The position numbers and the translations under genes were made by a program. This document shows positions 36,046 to 45,145 of a DNA stretch of 64,000 nt, piece after piece. The stretch covers positions 1-64,000 of the forward strand of contig PABP01000022.1 in the NCBI GenBank assembly GCA_002699585.1. Direction: 5' to 3'. Source of the DNA: Anaerolineaceae bacterium (GTDB lineage: Bacteria > Chloroflexota > Anaerolineae > Aggregatilineales > Phototrophicaceae). Numbering within the stretch: position 1 is the first letter of the stretch; every line of letters begins with the position of its first letter. Below the pieces are notes generated by a model. It was not told the origin of the DNA. It did no database searches and was given only the letters and a program-made list of their open reading frames with translations.

Positions 36046-36651
36046 ATGGCTTTTGAAAAAGTCGCACTACCTTATGCTAAAGATGCGCTCGCACCTCACA
36101 TCGGCGCTGACACGATGGAAGTTCACTACGAAAAGCATCACACCGGATACACAACCAAACTAAACGCTGCTCTGGAAGGCACCGAATGGGCCAGCAAGAG
36201 CATCGAAGAAATCCTCAGCAACCTCGACGCACTGCCCGCTGACAAGAAAACAGCCGTCCGCAACAATGGCGGTGGTTTCTACAATCACAACCTGTTCTGG
36301 GTCGTCATGTCCCCGGATGGTGGCGGCGCGCCGAGCGGTGAACTGGCAGAGGCCATCAACAGCGCCTTTGGCAGCTTCGACGCCTTCAAGGAAAAATTCG
36401 CTGCTGCTGCCGGCGGCCAATTTGGTAGTGGCTGGGGCTGGCTCGTAGTTGATGGTGGCGACCTCAAGATTGTCTCCACTCCCAACCAGGACAACCCGCT
36501 CAGCCAGGGCCAAACCCCGATCCTCGGCGTTGACGTCTGGGAACACGCTTACTACCTGAACTACCAGAACCGCCGTCCGGCCTATCTGGAAGCCTGGTGG
36601 AACGTGGTCAACTGGGACAAGGTCGCGGAGCTTTACGCAGCCGCTAAATAG
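36046..36651 (+). CDS. Superoxide dismutase, Fe/Mn family
   Basis: A 201-residue cytoplasmic enzyme that disproportionates superoxide. The metal ligands are visible: His in YEKHHTGY, His in FYNHNLFW, and Asp and His in [19 protein letters not shown] and GSGWGWLV are family signatures. ATG 36,046 is preceded by AAGGAG at the right distance; an upstream in-frame start at 36,001 is not needed. Fe versus Mn cannot be settled by eye. It is a single-gene unit ending in a hairpin terminator. Confidence 0.95.
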   Translation: MAFEKVALPYAKDALAPHIGADTMEVHYEKHHTGYTTKLNAALEGTEWASKSIEEILSNLDALPADKKTAVRNNGGGFYNHNLFWVVMSPDGGGAPSGELAEAINSAFGSFDAFKEKFAAAAGGQFGSGWGWLVVDGGDLKIVSTPNQDNPLSQGQTPILGVDVWEHAYYLNYQNRRPAYLEAWWNVVNWDKVAELYAAAK

Positions 36652-36721
36652 CCTCATCGCTAAATAGCATGATCTGGCTGGCCAATTGTCATCTGGTCCA
36701 CGCCGGACCTGACTAGGAAGA

Positions 36722-36753
36722 AAAAAGGGCGTTACAATAGTAGCGCTCTTTTT
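36722..36753 (+). terminator. Hairpin terminator after superoxide dismutase gene
   Basis: AAAAAGGGCGTTAC pairs with GTAGCGCTCTTTTT over 14 bases with two G-T pairs around an AATA loop, followed by a T-rich stretch. Confidence 0.8.
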
Positions 36754-36868
36754 ATTTGGCTAGTAACCACCTTAATCATGTCGCGAAGGCGGTTCGCCAA
36801 GTAACTCGTTTACCGATACTGATGTACCGATACAGACTTTGTTTTATTGCGTTCAAGGAGTTTGATAA

Positions 36869-38269
36869 ATGGCTGATTTTCGTATTGAAAAAGATTCGAT
36901 TGGTGAAGTACAGGTGCCAAAAGAGGCGCTTTACGCCGCCCAGACCCAGCGTGCTGTTCAGAACTTCCCCATTACGGGCATGAAGCCCTGGCCGGCCTTC
37001 GTGTGGAGCATGGTGCTCATCAAACGGGCCGCTGCGGAAGTTCATAAAGATATGGGCCTGATGGAAGATCGCATCGCCGATGCCATCATCCAGGCCGGTG
37101 ATGAAATCCTGGCAGGGCAGTTCCGTGACCAGTTCGTCGTTGATCCCTTCCAGGCCGGTGCGGGCACCAGCCACAACATGAACGTCAATGAAGTCATGGC
37201 CAACCGTGCCAATCAGATCCTTGGCTATTCCATTGAAGACCCGGAAAAGCCCGTTCATCCCAATGACCATGTCAATATGGCCCAAAGCACCAATGACACG
37301 ATCCCAACCGCCATCCGCCTGGGTGTGCTCTGGCGCCTTGAAGAACTGATCGATACCCTACAGCATTTCGTCGATGTCACCTACAAAAAAGCTGAAGAAT
37401 GGGACGATGTCGTCAAGACAGGCCGTACCCACTTGCAAGATGCCGTTCCGGTACGCCTCGGTCAGGAAGTCGGTGCTTGGGCCAAAGCCATTGAGCGCCA
37501 GATCGAAAAGGTCAAATTCGCTGCCGAGGGCCTACGTCGCCTGGGTATTGGTGGTACGGCGGCAGGTACAGGCCTCAACGCTCACCCTGAGTACCACGCG
37601 CGCATGATAAAAAAGCTGACCAAGCTGTCTGGCATTGAGCTGTACGAAAGTGACAACCTGTTTGAATCCATGCAGTCCATGCAGGACCCGGTCTTCTTCA
37701 GTGCCGCGCTGCGCAATGTGGCGATGGACTTCACCCGCATTTCTAATGACGTGCGCTTGCTCTCTGCTGGCCCGACGACGGGCATCGCTGAACTGACGTG
37801 CCCGACTGTCCAGCCCGGTTCCTCGATCATGCCTGGTAAGGTCAACCCGGTATTGGCGGAAATGCTCAACCAGTCGATGTATCACATCATGGGCAACGAC
37901 ACCGCTGTCAATATGGCGGGTGCTGCTGGCCAGTTTGAACTCAACGTCATGATGCCCATCATCTCCCACAACCTGAACGAAATGATGCAGGTCATGATCG
38001 GTTCCGTGCGTGCCTTCACCGATAAGCTCATGGTCGGCCTGATCCTCAACCGTGAAAATGCCGAGGGTTGGCTGTCTAAGAACCCCATCCTGGTCACAGC
38101 CCTCAACCCGATTATTGGCTACAACAACGGCGCTAAAGTTGCCAAAACTTCCCTAGCGGAAGGTAAATCCGTGCGCCAGGTCGTCCTTGAACTGGGCCTG
38201 ATGAGCGAAGAAGAACTCGATAAAGCCCTTGATGCTCGTAAGATGACCGAAGGCGGCATCGCCAAATAG
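36869..38269 (+). CDS. Class II fumarase / aspartate ammonia-lyase
   Basis: A 466-residue member of the fumarase/aspartase superfamily with the signature GSSIMPGKVNP near residue 320, HPNDHVNMAQSTND and GTAAGTGLNAHPEY. These enzymes interconvert fumarate with malate or with aspartate. FQAGAGTSHNMNVNEV, AQSTND and VLAEMLNQ lean toward aspartase-like members, whereas fumarases usually have GQSSND, so I leave the substrate open. AAGGAG precedes the ATG. A strong terminator follows. Confidence 0.88.
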   Translation: MADFRIEKDSIGEVQVPKEALYAAQTQRAVQNFPITGMKPWPAFVWSMVLIKRAAAEVHKDMGLMEDRIADAIIQAGDEILAGQFRDQFVVDPFQAGAGTSHNMNVNEVMANRANQILGYSIEDPEKPVHPNDHVNMAQSTNDTIPTAIRLGVLWRLEELIDTLQHFVDVTYKKAEEWDDVVKTGRTHLQDAVPVRLGQEVGAWAKAIERQIEKVKFAAEGLRRLGIGGTAAGTGLNAHPEYHARMIKKLTKLSGIELYESDNLFESMQSMQDPVFFSAALRNVAMDFTRISNDVRLLSAGPTTGIAELTCPTVQPGSSIMPGKVNPVLAEMLNQSMYHIMGNDTAVNMAGAAGQFELNVMMPIISHNLNEMMQVMIGSVRAFTDKLMVGLILNRENAEGWLSKNPILVTALNPIIGYNNGAKVAKTSLAEGKSVRQVVLELGLMSEEELDKALDARKMTEGGIAK

Positions 38270-38290
38270 TCATTTGCCGTGTTGATTGTG

Positions 38291-38318
38291 AAGGGCGTCT
38301 TAACCGGGACGCCCTTTT
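38291..38318 (+). terminator. Strong hairpin terminator after the fumarase/aspartase gene
   Basis: AAGGGCGTC pairs with GACGCCCTT around a TTAACCGG-type loop, followed by TT. Confidence 0.88.
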
Positions 38319-38334
38319 GCTTGGATTAGTGCGT

Positions 38335-38865
38335 ATGACTGACTACATACTGCGCCTAGCAAAACCCGAAGATGCTAGTGCTATCCTTGAGTATATTAAG
38401 CAGATTGCTGATGAGCCAAACAATGGGATATCCCTCTCGTCGTCAGCCGAAGTGACCGCTACGGAAGAAACTTTGCGGGAGCGTATCCAGAGCCAGCTCG
38501 ATGCAGACAATCGGTTGTCTGTATTAGCCGTAGATAGGCACGGGCAAATTATTGGCAGGGTGAATTGTGATCCATCAGGCCCACGCGGATATTTGCATTC
38601 AGTTTCCTTGGGCATTACTGTGCATCGTGATTGGCGTGATAAAGGCGTTGGATCCGCATTGATGCGCTACGTGCTGGACTGGTGCGCGGACAATCCCACC
38701 ATCAAACGAATTGAGTTGGATGTGTTTACCAACAACCCGCGTGCCATTCACGTTTACGAGAAGTTTGGCTTTGTTCGGGAAGGCGTGCGTAGGTCCGTGT
38801 ACTATAAATACGGTGAATTCCTTGATCTATTGCACATGGGTATCGTCTACGAGCGAGACATATGA
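38335..38865 (+). CDS. GNAT-family N-acetyltransferase
   Basis: About 176 residues with a full GNAT fold. LGITVHRDWRDKGVGSALM is the acetyl-CoA loop, and NNPRAIHVYEKFGFVREG is the C-terminal motif of RimJ/RimL- or phosphinothricin-type acetyltransferases. ATG 38,335 is used rather than the TTG at 38,317, which overlaps the terminator. It overlaps the next GNAT gene by 4 bases. The substrate is unknown. Confidence 0.85.
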   Translation: MTDYILRLAKPEDASAILEYIKQIADEPNNGISLSSSAEVTATEETLRERIQSQLDADNRLSVLAVDRHGQIIGRVNCDPSGPRGYLHSVSLGITVHRDWRDKGVGSALMRYVLDWCADNPTIKRIELDVFTNNPRAIHVYEKFGFVREGVRRSVYYKYGEFLDLLHMGIVYERDI

Positions 38866-39317
38866 CAATTCGACCATTCAAATCCGCTGATGCATCCCGC
38901 TGCGTCGAAATTGTTCACACCTGTGTCCCGACCATGCAAGGGCTGAATGCCGCTGCTGTGCGCTTCATTCTCGATGAATCTACGCCAGATGACGTGATTT
39001 CTGATGTCAACGAAGGGCTGGCCTATGTCGATGTCCTCGACGGTCAGGTCGTTGGCCTTGGCATGCTGGTCGAAGGTGAAATCAAGCGCATGTACGTCGA
39101 TCCTGTTTACCAGGGGCACGGCGTCGGTGCGCGTATCATCACCGCACTGCTTGCGGCTGCCCGTGAACAGGGGTTGCCCCAGGTCCGTGTAGAAGCCTCA
39201 CTCAATGGCATTGGCTTTTATGAACGCCAGGGCTTTGTCCAACAAGAGTTGGAGATTTTCCGCCGGGGCGAGGTAGAATTCCACTATATGCATATGCTAA
39301 AACGTCTGGAGAAATGA
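38862..39317 (+). CDS. GNAT-family N-acetyltransferase
   Basis: A 151-residue GNAT with MYVDPVYQGHGVGARIITAL as the acetyl-CoA motif and FYERQGFVQQEL at the end. It starts with ATGA overlapping the previous gene's stop and is followed 3 bases later by an HD-domain gene, forming a three-gene unit. The substrate is unknown. Confidence 0.85.
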   Translation: MTIRPFKSADASRCVEIVHTCVPTMQGLNAAAVRFILDESTPDDVISDVNEGLAYVDVLDGQVVGLGMLVEGEIKRMYVDPVYQGHGVGARIITALLAAAREQGLPQVRVEASLNGIGFYERQGFVQQELEIFRRGEVEFHYMHMLKRLEK

Positions 39318-39320
39318 AAA

Positions 39321-39896
39321 ATGGACCGCGCCACCGCCTGGGACATCGTAACGGAATTCACTGAAAGCGACAGCTTGCGCCGCCATATGTTATCGGTCGA
39401 AACGGCCATGCGTGCCTATGCACCACGCTTCGATGGCGACCCGGAATTATGGGGCGTCGTTGGTCTGCTCCATGACTTTGACTACGAAAAATACCCTGAT
39501 GTCGCTGTAGAAGGTCATCCGGTTGTCGGTAGCAAAATCCTGCGTGAACGCGGCGTTTCTGAAGAAATTATCCGCGCCATTCTCTCCCATGCTGAAGAAA
39601 TCACAGGCGTTGCGCCTGAAAATGACATGGAAAAAGCTCTGCTGGCTGTCGATGAATTAACGGGTTTCATCATCGCTGTGACACTTGTTCGCCCTAGCAA
39701 GAGCGTTCTCGATGTGAAACTCAAGTCCATCCGCAAAAAGTGGAAAACACCGGCTTTTGCGGCTCCGGTAGATCGTGGCCACATAGAAAAAGCGGCAGCC
39801 GATTTAGGCGTACCGCTTGATGAACATATCTCGATTGTCTTGGAAGCGATGAAAGCTGATGCCGAAAAGCTCGGCCTTTTGGGTGATAAAGCCTAG
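39321..39896 (+). CDS. HD-domain phosphohydrolase-like protein
   Basis: A 191-residue protein of the HDIG-type group. The metal-binding LLHDFDYEKYP region and an upstream His (RRHMLSVE), followed by AILSHAEEITG, match small HD hydrolases often annotated as 'HD domain protein'. The substrate is unknown. It is last in the unit with two GNAT genes and converges on the LysM gene. Confidence 0.82.
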   Translation: MDRATAWDIVTEFTESDSLRRHMLSVETAMRAYAPRFDGDPELWGVVGLLHDFDYEKYPDVAVEGHPVVGSKILRERGVSEEIIRAILSHAEEITGVAPENDMEKALLAVDELTGFIIAVTLVRPSKSVLDVKLKSIRKKWKTPAFAAPVDRGHIEKAAADLGVPLDEHISIVLEAMKADAEKLGLLGDKA

Positions 39897-39905
39897 CTCA
39901 CACCC

Positions 39906-41192
39906 TTAAGCTGTCACATGGACGGGGGTGCCAATCGGCGCGAAGTTCCAGAACCACTCGGCATCATCATTGCGCATATTGACACAGCCATGGCTCATCG
40001 GATTGCCGAAGTTGTTGTGCCAGTACGTCCCGTGGAAGCCATAACCGCTGTAGAAGTACATCACGAATGGCACACCGGGCAGATAATAACCGGGGCCACT
40101 CATCGTCTGCGAAGCGTACTTCAGATAAATCTTGAAGTTGCCCTGTACGGTGGGTGTTGCCGGTAAGCCTGATGAAATGACCGCTGCCCGCTGCAAAATG
40201 CCATCCTGGTAAGCATATGCGGTTTGCGTGCTTAAGCGCACGACCAGTTCCTTGCCGCTGCCGACATACGCACCAGGGGCATTCGTTTCGACCGTATTGC
40301 TGATGATGCCCAGGTTCACGGGCTGTGTCGCCCCCGGAATAATCAGCTCCATACCGGCATAGACCGTATTAGCGTCAACGATGCCGTTGGCTTCGGCGAT
40401 GCTCGTCCACTGAACGCCGTACATCTGCGCAATCTGTGATAGATGCTCGCCGCGTTGCACCACATGCGTCGTGGAGACATCGTAACTCGGTTCGCTGCTG
40501 GTCACTTCGGGCGATTCAGCCGCCACGTCCGGCGTGGATTCAGTCGGCTGCGGGATCATCAGTTCGGTACCGGGAGCAATATGGTTCGGGTCGAGGATGC
40601 CATTCAGTTCAGCCACCGCTGTCCAGGAAACGCCATATGCGCGTGCAATCTGGTACAAATACTCGCCACGTTGGACCACATGCGTCACGGTATTGGCAGG
40701 CGCGGCGGGGGCGCTTGCGTCGGTGACGTCTGCCGCCGGGGCACTATCGCTTAACTCGCTGCTCCAGATTTGCAGCTCATCCCCCGGCTGGATGCGATTG
40801 GCATTGGCGATGTTATTAGCGTCCAATATCTGCTGTACAGTGATGCCATATTTGTTGGCAATCGTCGTCAGCGATTCCCCGCGCTGCACCTCATGAATAA
40901 TCGGCGTGGCGGCTACCAGCGGATTAGTGACTTCTTCGCCGCTGTCTACCGATTCTATACCGGGAATAATCAATTCCTGGCCGATATCCAGCCGCTGGAT
41001 ATTCTCCAGACCATTGGCCTGGGCCAGGGCTTCCATATCGACGCCATAGCGCAGCGAGATGCGATACAAATTGTCCCCAGCCTGGACGACATGGGTAATT
41101 TCATTTGTTTGCGCTGTACTGGCCAGCGTCATCACCAAGGACATCATGACGAGCATGATCGCTCGCAGGTATACATGGCCGCGACTAGACAT
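39906..41192 (-). CDS. LysM-repeat L,D-transpeptidase (YkuD)
   Basis: A secreted cell-wall enzyme. A signal peptide (LRAIMLVMMSLVMTLAST) is followed by four LysM repeats, each starting HVVQxGD/E or HEVQRGE, which bind peptidoglycan. Pro/Ser-rich linkers separate some of them. A C-terminal YkuD domain carries the catalytic SHGCVNMRNDDAEW motif with a Cys nucleophile and an upstream GYGFHGTYW His. It would cross-link peptidoglycan stems or tailor the envelope. ATG 41,192 (AGGG upstream) is preferred to GTG 41,201. Confidence 0.92.
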   Translation of the reverse strand: MSSRGHVYLRAIMLVMMSLVMTLASTAQTNEITHVVQAGDNLYRISLRYGVDMEALAQANGLENIQRLDIGQELIIPGIESVDSGEEVTNPLVAATPIIHEVQRGESLTTIANKYGITVQQILDANNIANANRIQPGDELQIWSSELSDSAPAADVTDASAPAAPANTVTHVVQRGEYLYQIARAYGVSWTAVAELNGILDPNHIAPGTELMIPQPTESTPDVAAESPEVTSSEPSYDVSTTHVVQRGEHLSQIAQMYGVQWTSIAEANGIVDANTVYAGMELIIPGATQPVNLGIISNTVETNAPGAYVGSGKELVVRLSTQTAYAYQDGILQRAAVISSGLPATPTVQGNFKIYLKYASQTMSGPGYYLPGVPFVMYFYSGYGFHGTYWHNNFGNPMSHGCVNMRNDDAEWFWNFAPIGTPVHVTA

Positions 41193-41530
41193 AGACAACA
41201 CCCTACCTATTTTTGTGATCTGTTCGATTGTTTAGAATAATAACGTACCACAAAATAGCATTTTGAAGGTATGAATTTATGCTGAGTTTGGGCACGAGTT
41301 ATCGCCAACATGCTAAGAATAGCCCCATTATATGTCGGGTCCATTAAATCTGCTTGCAAATGACCTTGTACTATATGCCGATGTGCTTATCAAAACATCA
41401 CAGAAGTACGATTGCTGAGGACTGCGTTTGACAGTACAATCCCTTGCAGGATGTTGCTTTGTTTTTTGTAATACTGGCAGAACAATCAGGCTGAATCCCC
41501 AGACTCGGTAAGCCGCTTAGGATGTGACCC
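41193..41530. other. Intergenic stretch between divergent LysM and PD40 genes
   Basis: No gene is visible in these 338 bases. The two flanking genes are divergent, so both promoters should lie here. I could not identify a convincing -35/-10 pair. Confidence 0.5.
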
Positions 41531-43705
41531 ATGCTGCTACGCGCATATCGCATAACCGACCGCTTCGGCATTTTGCTACTCAAAATGGCGGAATTCGTCT
41601 ATGAATGGCTGATCGGTAGCGGTTCCTCATTCGTCATCATTCTCAAGCGCATTTTAGGTGGCATTCTTGCCCTCATACTGGTGATCCTCGGCGTCATCTG
41701 GAAGATCCTGCGCACCATTGTCGGTGGCCTCCTCACTGTTCTAGGCGTGATTGTCACAGGCATCCTGGGTCTGCTAGGCATCGTGACGCGCGGTGGTAGC
41801 AAAGCCACTGGCGCGATGGCGCAGCGGGCATCCCAGGGCGCTTCCGGTGCAATGGCCCGTCGTGCCGCCCGTGCTGAAGTCGATGTCATCGTGACTGAAG
41901 ACCCACTCAAGGTTCAGAATCGTCGCTTAAGCGTGCTGGTGATGGCTTTCGGTGCGATTGCTATCGCGGCCATCCTCTACGCCACCGACCAATCCCGTAA
42001 TACAACGCCGTTGACAACCTTTACGGGTAGTGGGGCGGATGCCTTCGTCATTGATGCCTCACCTGCGCCCACCCAGGAAGGGCTGGCTGCTATTGCCACA
42101 CCCATCCCGACCGCGACGGCCGTCCCTGAAGTTCTTCAGGTAGGCGGGACGATTGCTTTCACAGTGCGTGAACGTGGTCAAACAGACATCTGGGCCGTAG
42201 AAGTCGGCTCACGTCAGCCGCTACGCATTATCAGCAGCCCCACCGATGACCGCGACCCCATATGGAATGTACAGGGTGACCGTCTCGCGTTTGCTTCCAG
42301 ACGTGATGGCAACTGGGAACTCTATTTCTTCGACATCACCGCGCCCGGTGCTGACCCTAGCGCCAACGTTCAGCGCCTGACCTACGACCTTGCATTCCAG
42401 GCCGCACCCAGTTGGAGCGATGACGGCCAATGGATCGTCTCTGAAAATTACCAGGAAAACAATCTGGACATCGTCGCGCGCCGCATTGATGGCTCAAATG
42501 TCATACGCCTGACGACCGACGCCGCGCCGGACTTTTCGCCAGTCTGGTCGCCTAATGGCCGCCAGGTGGCCTTCGTTAGCTGGCGTGATGGCAACCAGGA
42601 TATTTATCTGTTCGATCTCAATTCGCAGGCAGTCACCAACCTGACGCAGACGCCGGAAGTTAACGAAGATTATCCCGCCTTTAGCCCTGATGGCCGCTTG
42701 ATTGCCTATAGCGCCCATCAGCAGGGCCAGGAACAGGTGTCGGTTATTTCCGTGGACCAGCCCGGAACGGGGCAGGTGGTCAGCATAGGCCGTATGCCAA
42801 CTTGGTCGCCGGATGGCCTGGGATTGGCCTATATCGCCGATGCCATCGATAATTCGCGCTCATTCATCTATGTGATGCCTTATCAGACGGGCGGCGCACC
42901 GCTCATCATCAGCGAAGTGCCCTATGGTGCGAAAGATGCCACTTGGGTAGACCGTGACTTGCCACCTGCTTTGGTCAATGCCGGTGGCGTTGATCTGGCC
43001 GCTGTCGAGCCGCTCTATACGGAGCAGGTCCAGAATCGTTCCACAGGCGCATTGATTGGCCTACAGCCTATCACCAACACCCAGGCACAGAATGCCTTCC
43101 TCAGCGATACCGTTAACGATTCGTTCGATGCCATGCGACAGCGCCTGGTCGAGGAATCTGGCTGGGATTTCCTGGCCCAGATGGACGACCTTTTCTGGAA
43201 CATCAACCGCCTGGGCGAACCGGGTGTGCCGGATCGCAACTGGCACAAAACAGGTCGCGCCTTCTCCCTGGATCGCAATGCGCTGCTTGGCTTCCCGCCC
43301 GATATCGAGGTCATCCGCGAAGAAGTCGGCCCCCTGGGTCAAACCTACTGGCGCGTCTATATACGCGTCGATGAAGACTTGCAATCTGGCCAATTGGGCG
43401 AGCCACTGCGCGACTTGCCCTGGGACTTCCTGACGCGCAGCCAGGACATCGAAGCCTATAACCAGGGTGGACGCACGCGCAACGCTGTTCCTACAGGCTA
43501 CTATGTCGATTTCACCCAACTGGCGGCGGATTATGGCTGGGAGCGCATCCCAGCAGGCGAAACCTGGCGTGCGAACGCCGATACGCGCTTCTTCTGGATG
43601 TTCTATAAGCCGGAAGGGCTGTCCTGGGTGGATGCCATGCTGGAAATTTATACACCGGGCGAGATGGGTGGTTTCTTACCCACGCCAACGGCTACCGCCA
43701 ACTAG
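41531..43705 (+). CDS. Membrane-anchored PD40/TolB-like beta-propeller protein
   Basis: A 724-residue protein. The N-terminal 100 residues are strongly hydrophobic (LGGILALILVILGVIWKILR; VGGLLTVLGVIVTGILGLLGIV), and a third helix near 140-155 is followed by a short linker. Residues about 190-470 hold PD40/TolB-type propeller repeats (DIWAVEVGS, GDRLAFASRRDGNWELYFF, GRQVAFVSWRDGNQDIYLF). The last 230 residues form an unrecognised domain with QSGQLGEPLRDLPWDFLTR. A SD (AGGA) lies 8 bases before ATG. It precedes an M23 peptidase gene in what looks like an envelope operon. Confidence 0.78.
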   Translation: MLLRAYRITDRFGILLLKMAEFVYEWLIGSGSSFVIILKRILGGILALILVILGVIWKILRTIVGGLLTVLGVIVTGILGLLGIVTRGGSKATGAMAQRASQGASGAMARRAARAEVDVIVTEDPLKVQNRRLSVLVMAFGAIAIAAILYATDQSRNTTPLTTFTGSGADAFVIDASPAPTQEGLAAIATPIPTATAVPEVLQVGGTIAFTVRERGQTDIWAVEVGSRQPLRIISSPTDDRDPIWNVQGDRLAFASRRDGNWELYFFDITAPGADPSANVQRLTYDLAFQAAPSWSDDGQWIVSENYQENNLDIVARRIDGSNVIRLTTDAAPDFSPVWSPNGRQVAFVSWRDGNQDIYLFDLNSQAVTNLTQTPEVNEDYPAFSPDGRLIAYSAHQQGQEQVSVISVDQPGTGQVVSIGRMPTWSPDGLGLAYIADAIDNSRSFIYVMPYQTGGAPLIISEVPYGAKDATWVDRDLPPALVNAGGVDLAAVEPLYTEQVQNRSTGALIGLQPITNTQAQNAFLSDTVNDSFDAMRQRLVEESGWDFLAQMDDLFWNINRLGEPGVPDRNWHKTGRAFSLDRNALLGFPPDIEVIREEVGPLGQTYWRVYIRVDEDLQSGQLGEPLRDLPWDFLTRSQDIEAYNQGGRTRNAVPTGYYVDFTQLAADYGWERIPAGETWRANADTRFFWMFYKPEGLSWVDAMLEIYTPGEMGGFLPTPTATAN

Positions 43706-43722
43706 CTAGATCAGGAGATCCC

Positions 43723-44994
43723 ATGCGCCGTAAAAAGCATGGTTTATCATCGCTATTGATTGTGATTGTCATCGTCATTGGGTTTGGTGTTCTGCTCTGG
43801 CTGAACGGTCCGCAGGACGTGCCTTCTGTCATTGCGCCACCCAACCCCGTGACTGCCACGCCTGAAGAAAACCCCATTGCGCGCTTGCTGGGGCAGGGCT
43901 TCGGCGAAGATAGTACGCCGTTGCCGACCGTCGCCATACCAGATGTGCTGCCGACCATTCCAACGTTGGCCATTGATTCCAATACCACCTCGGTTGCTGT
44001 TGGTGCTGGCGAACTGGGTGGCGAAACGGCTCCAATAGCTCTGGTTGTCACGCCGACGCTGCCGCCCCCGACCCCGGTCGATGCTGCCGAAGCGACCGAA
44101 ATCGCGGCCACCCGTGACCCGGATAGCTGGCAGCCCCCGGCACTCATTCCGCCGCTCTCCAAAGACCCGCTTGGTAACGATCATTACTGGTTCATGCGCC
44201 CGTTGGATGCCAACGCCAACAACTGGGTATTAGAAGTCTATCCCTACGGCACCGATGGTCCCTCGCAGGATAATCCCCTGCGCCAGCATCACGGCATCGA
44301 TATGTCTAACCGTGTTGGTGAACGTGTCCGTGCGGCGGCTGCGGGTGTTGTCATCTGGTCCGCCGATGGTCGCCAGGACGAAGTAGACTACTTCCAGAAT
44401 TCCCCTTCGTATGGCAACGTCATCCTGATTGAGCACTATAACCAGTATCGCGGCCAGACCTTGTATACGCTGTATGGCCATCTAAGCGCTGCGTTTGTGG
44501 AAGTCGGCGACATTGTGGAAATGGGCGAGGTTATTGGCCTCGTAGGCAATACTGGCCAGGTGACAGGCCCCCACCTGCATTTTGAAGTTCGCCTGGATGA
44601 GAACAAATATGGTAGCACCGTTAATCCGGTGCTGTGGATGGTCCCCTATGTTGGTCACGGTGTGATCGCCGGCCAGGTGTTGGACGTGAGCGGCAACTAT
44701 CCGTCTTCGCTCCACGATACAACGGTAACTGTTCGCCGTGTACGCGATGGCCTGACGCAGTCCACCACGACGACCTACTTGTACCTGAACTCCAGTTCAG
44801 ACATCAACGCCGACCCCAATTGGCAGGAAAATTTCGTCGTCGCCGATGTCCCGGTCGGCACCTATGACGTGATCGCGGTGGTTGATGGCCAGCGTGTCGT
44901 CGAGCGCATTAACGTGATAGAAGGCATGACCAATTGGGTCGAACTCAAACCGGAGCCGCGGCCAACGGATGAGCCAGCAGAAGACGAATCCTAA
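43723..44994 (+). CDS. Membrane-anchored M23-family metallopeptidase
   Basis: A 423-residue envelope protein with an N-terminal membrane helix (SLLIVIVIVIGFGVLLWL), a long Thr/Pro-rich linker, and an M23 domain with HHGIDMS (HxxxD) and the late GPHLHFEVRLDE motif. M23 enzymes cut glycine-containing peptidoglycan bridges. It ends with a beta-rich domain (about 300-410) of unknown type. CAGGAG lies 6 bases before ATG, and the PD40 gene ends 17 bases upstream. Confidence 0.88.
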   Translation: MRRKKHGLSSLLIVIVIVIGFGVLLWLNGPQDVPSVIAPPNPVTATPEENPIARLLGQGFGEDSTPLPTVAIPDVLPTIPTLAIDSNTTSVAVGAGELGGETAPIALVVTPTLPPPTPVDAAEATEIAATRDPDSWQPPALIPPLSKDPLGNDHYWFMRPLDANANNWVLEVYPYGTDGPSQDNPLRQHHGIDMSNRVGERVRAAAAGVVIWSADGRQDEVDYFQNSPSYGNVILIEHYNQYRGQTLYTLYGHLSAAFVEVGDIVEMGEVIGLVGNTGQVTGPHLHFEVRLDENKYGSTVNPVLWMVPYVGHGVIAGQVLDVSGNYPSSLHDTTVTVRRVRDGLTQSTTTTYLYLNSSSDINADPNWQENFVVADVPVGTYDVIAVVDGQRVVERINVIEGMTNWVELKPEPRPTDEPAEDES

Positions 44995-45145
44995 TCCCGC
45001 CTGGTTCCGTCATATTAGCGTATCGTCGTCCCTAAAGCATCAGCGGGATACCGCAGGTTAGGCAGCATAGCGGCCTCGTAAAAAATCGGCTACACTCAAA
45101 ATAGCGGAGTTCTTTTTTGACTGACCCTTTGAGGAGGCAAGCTCC

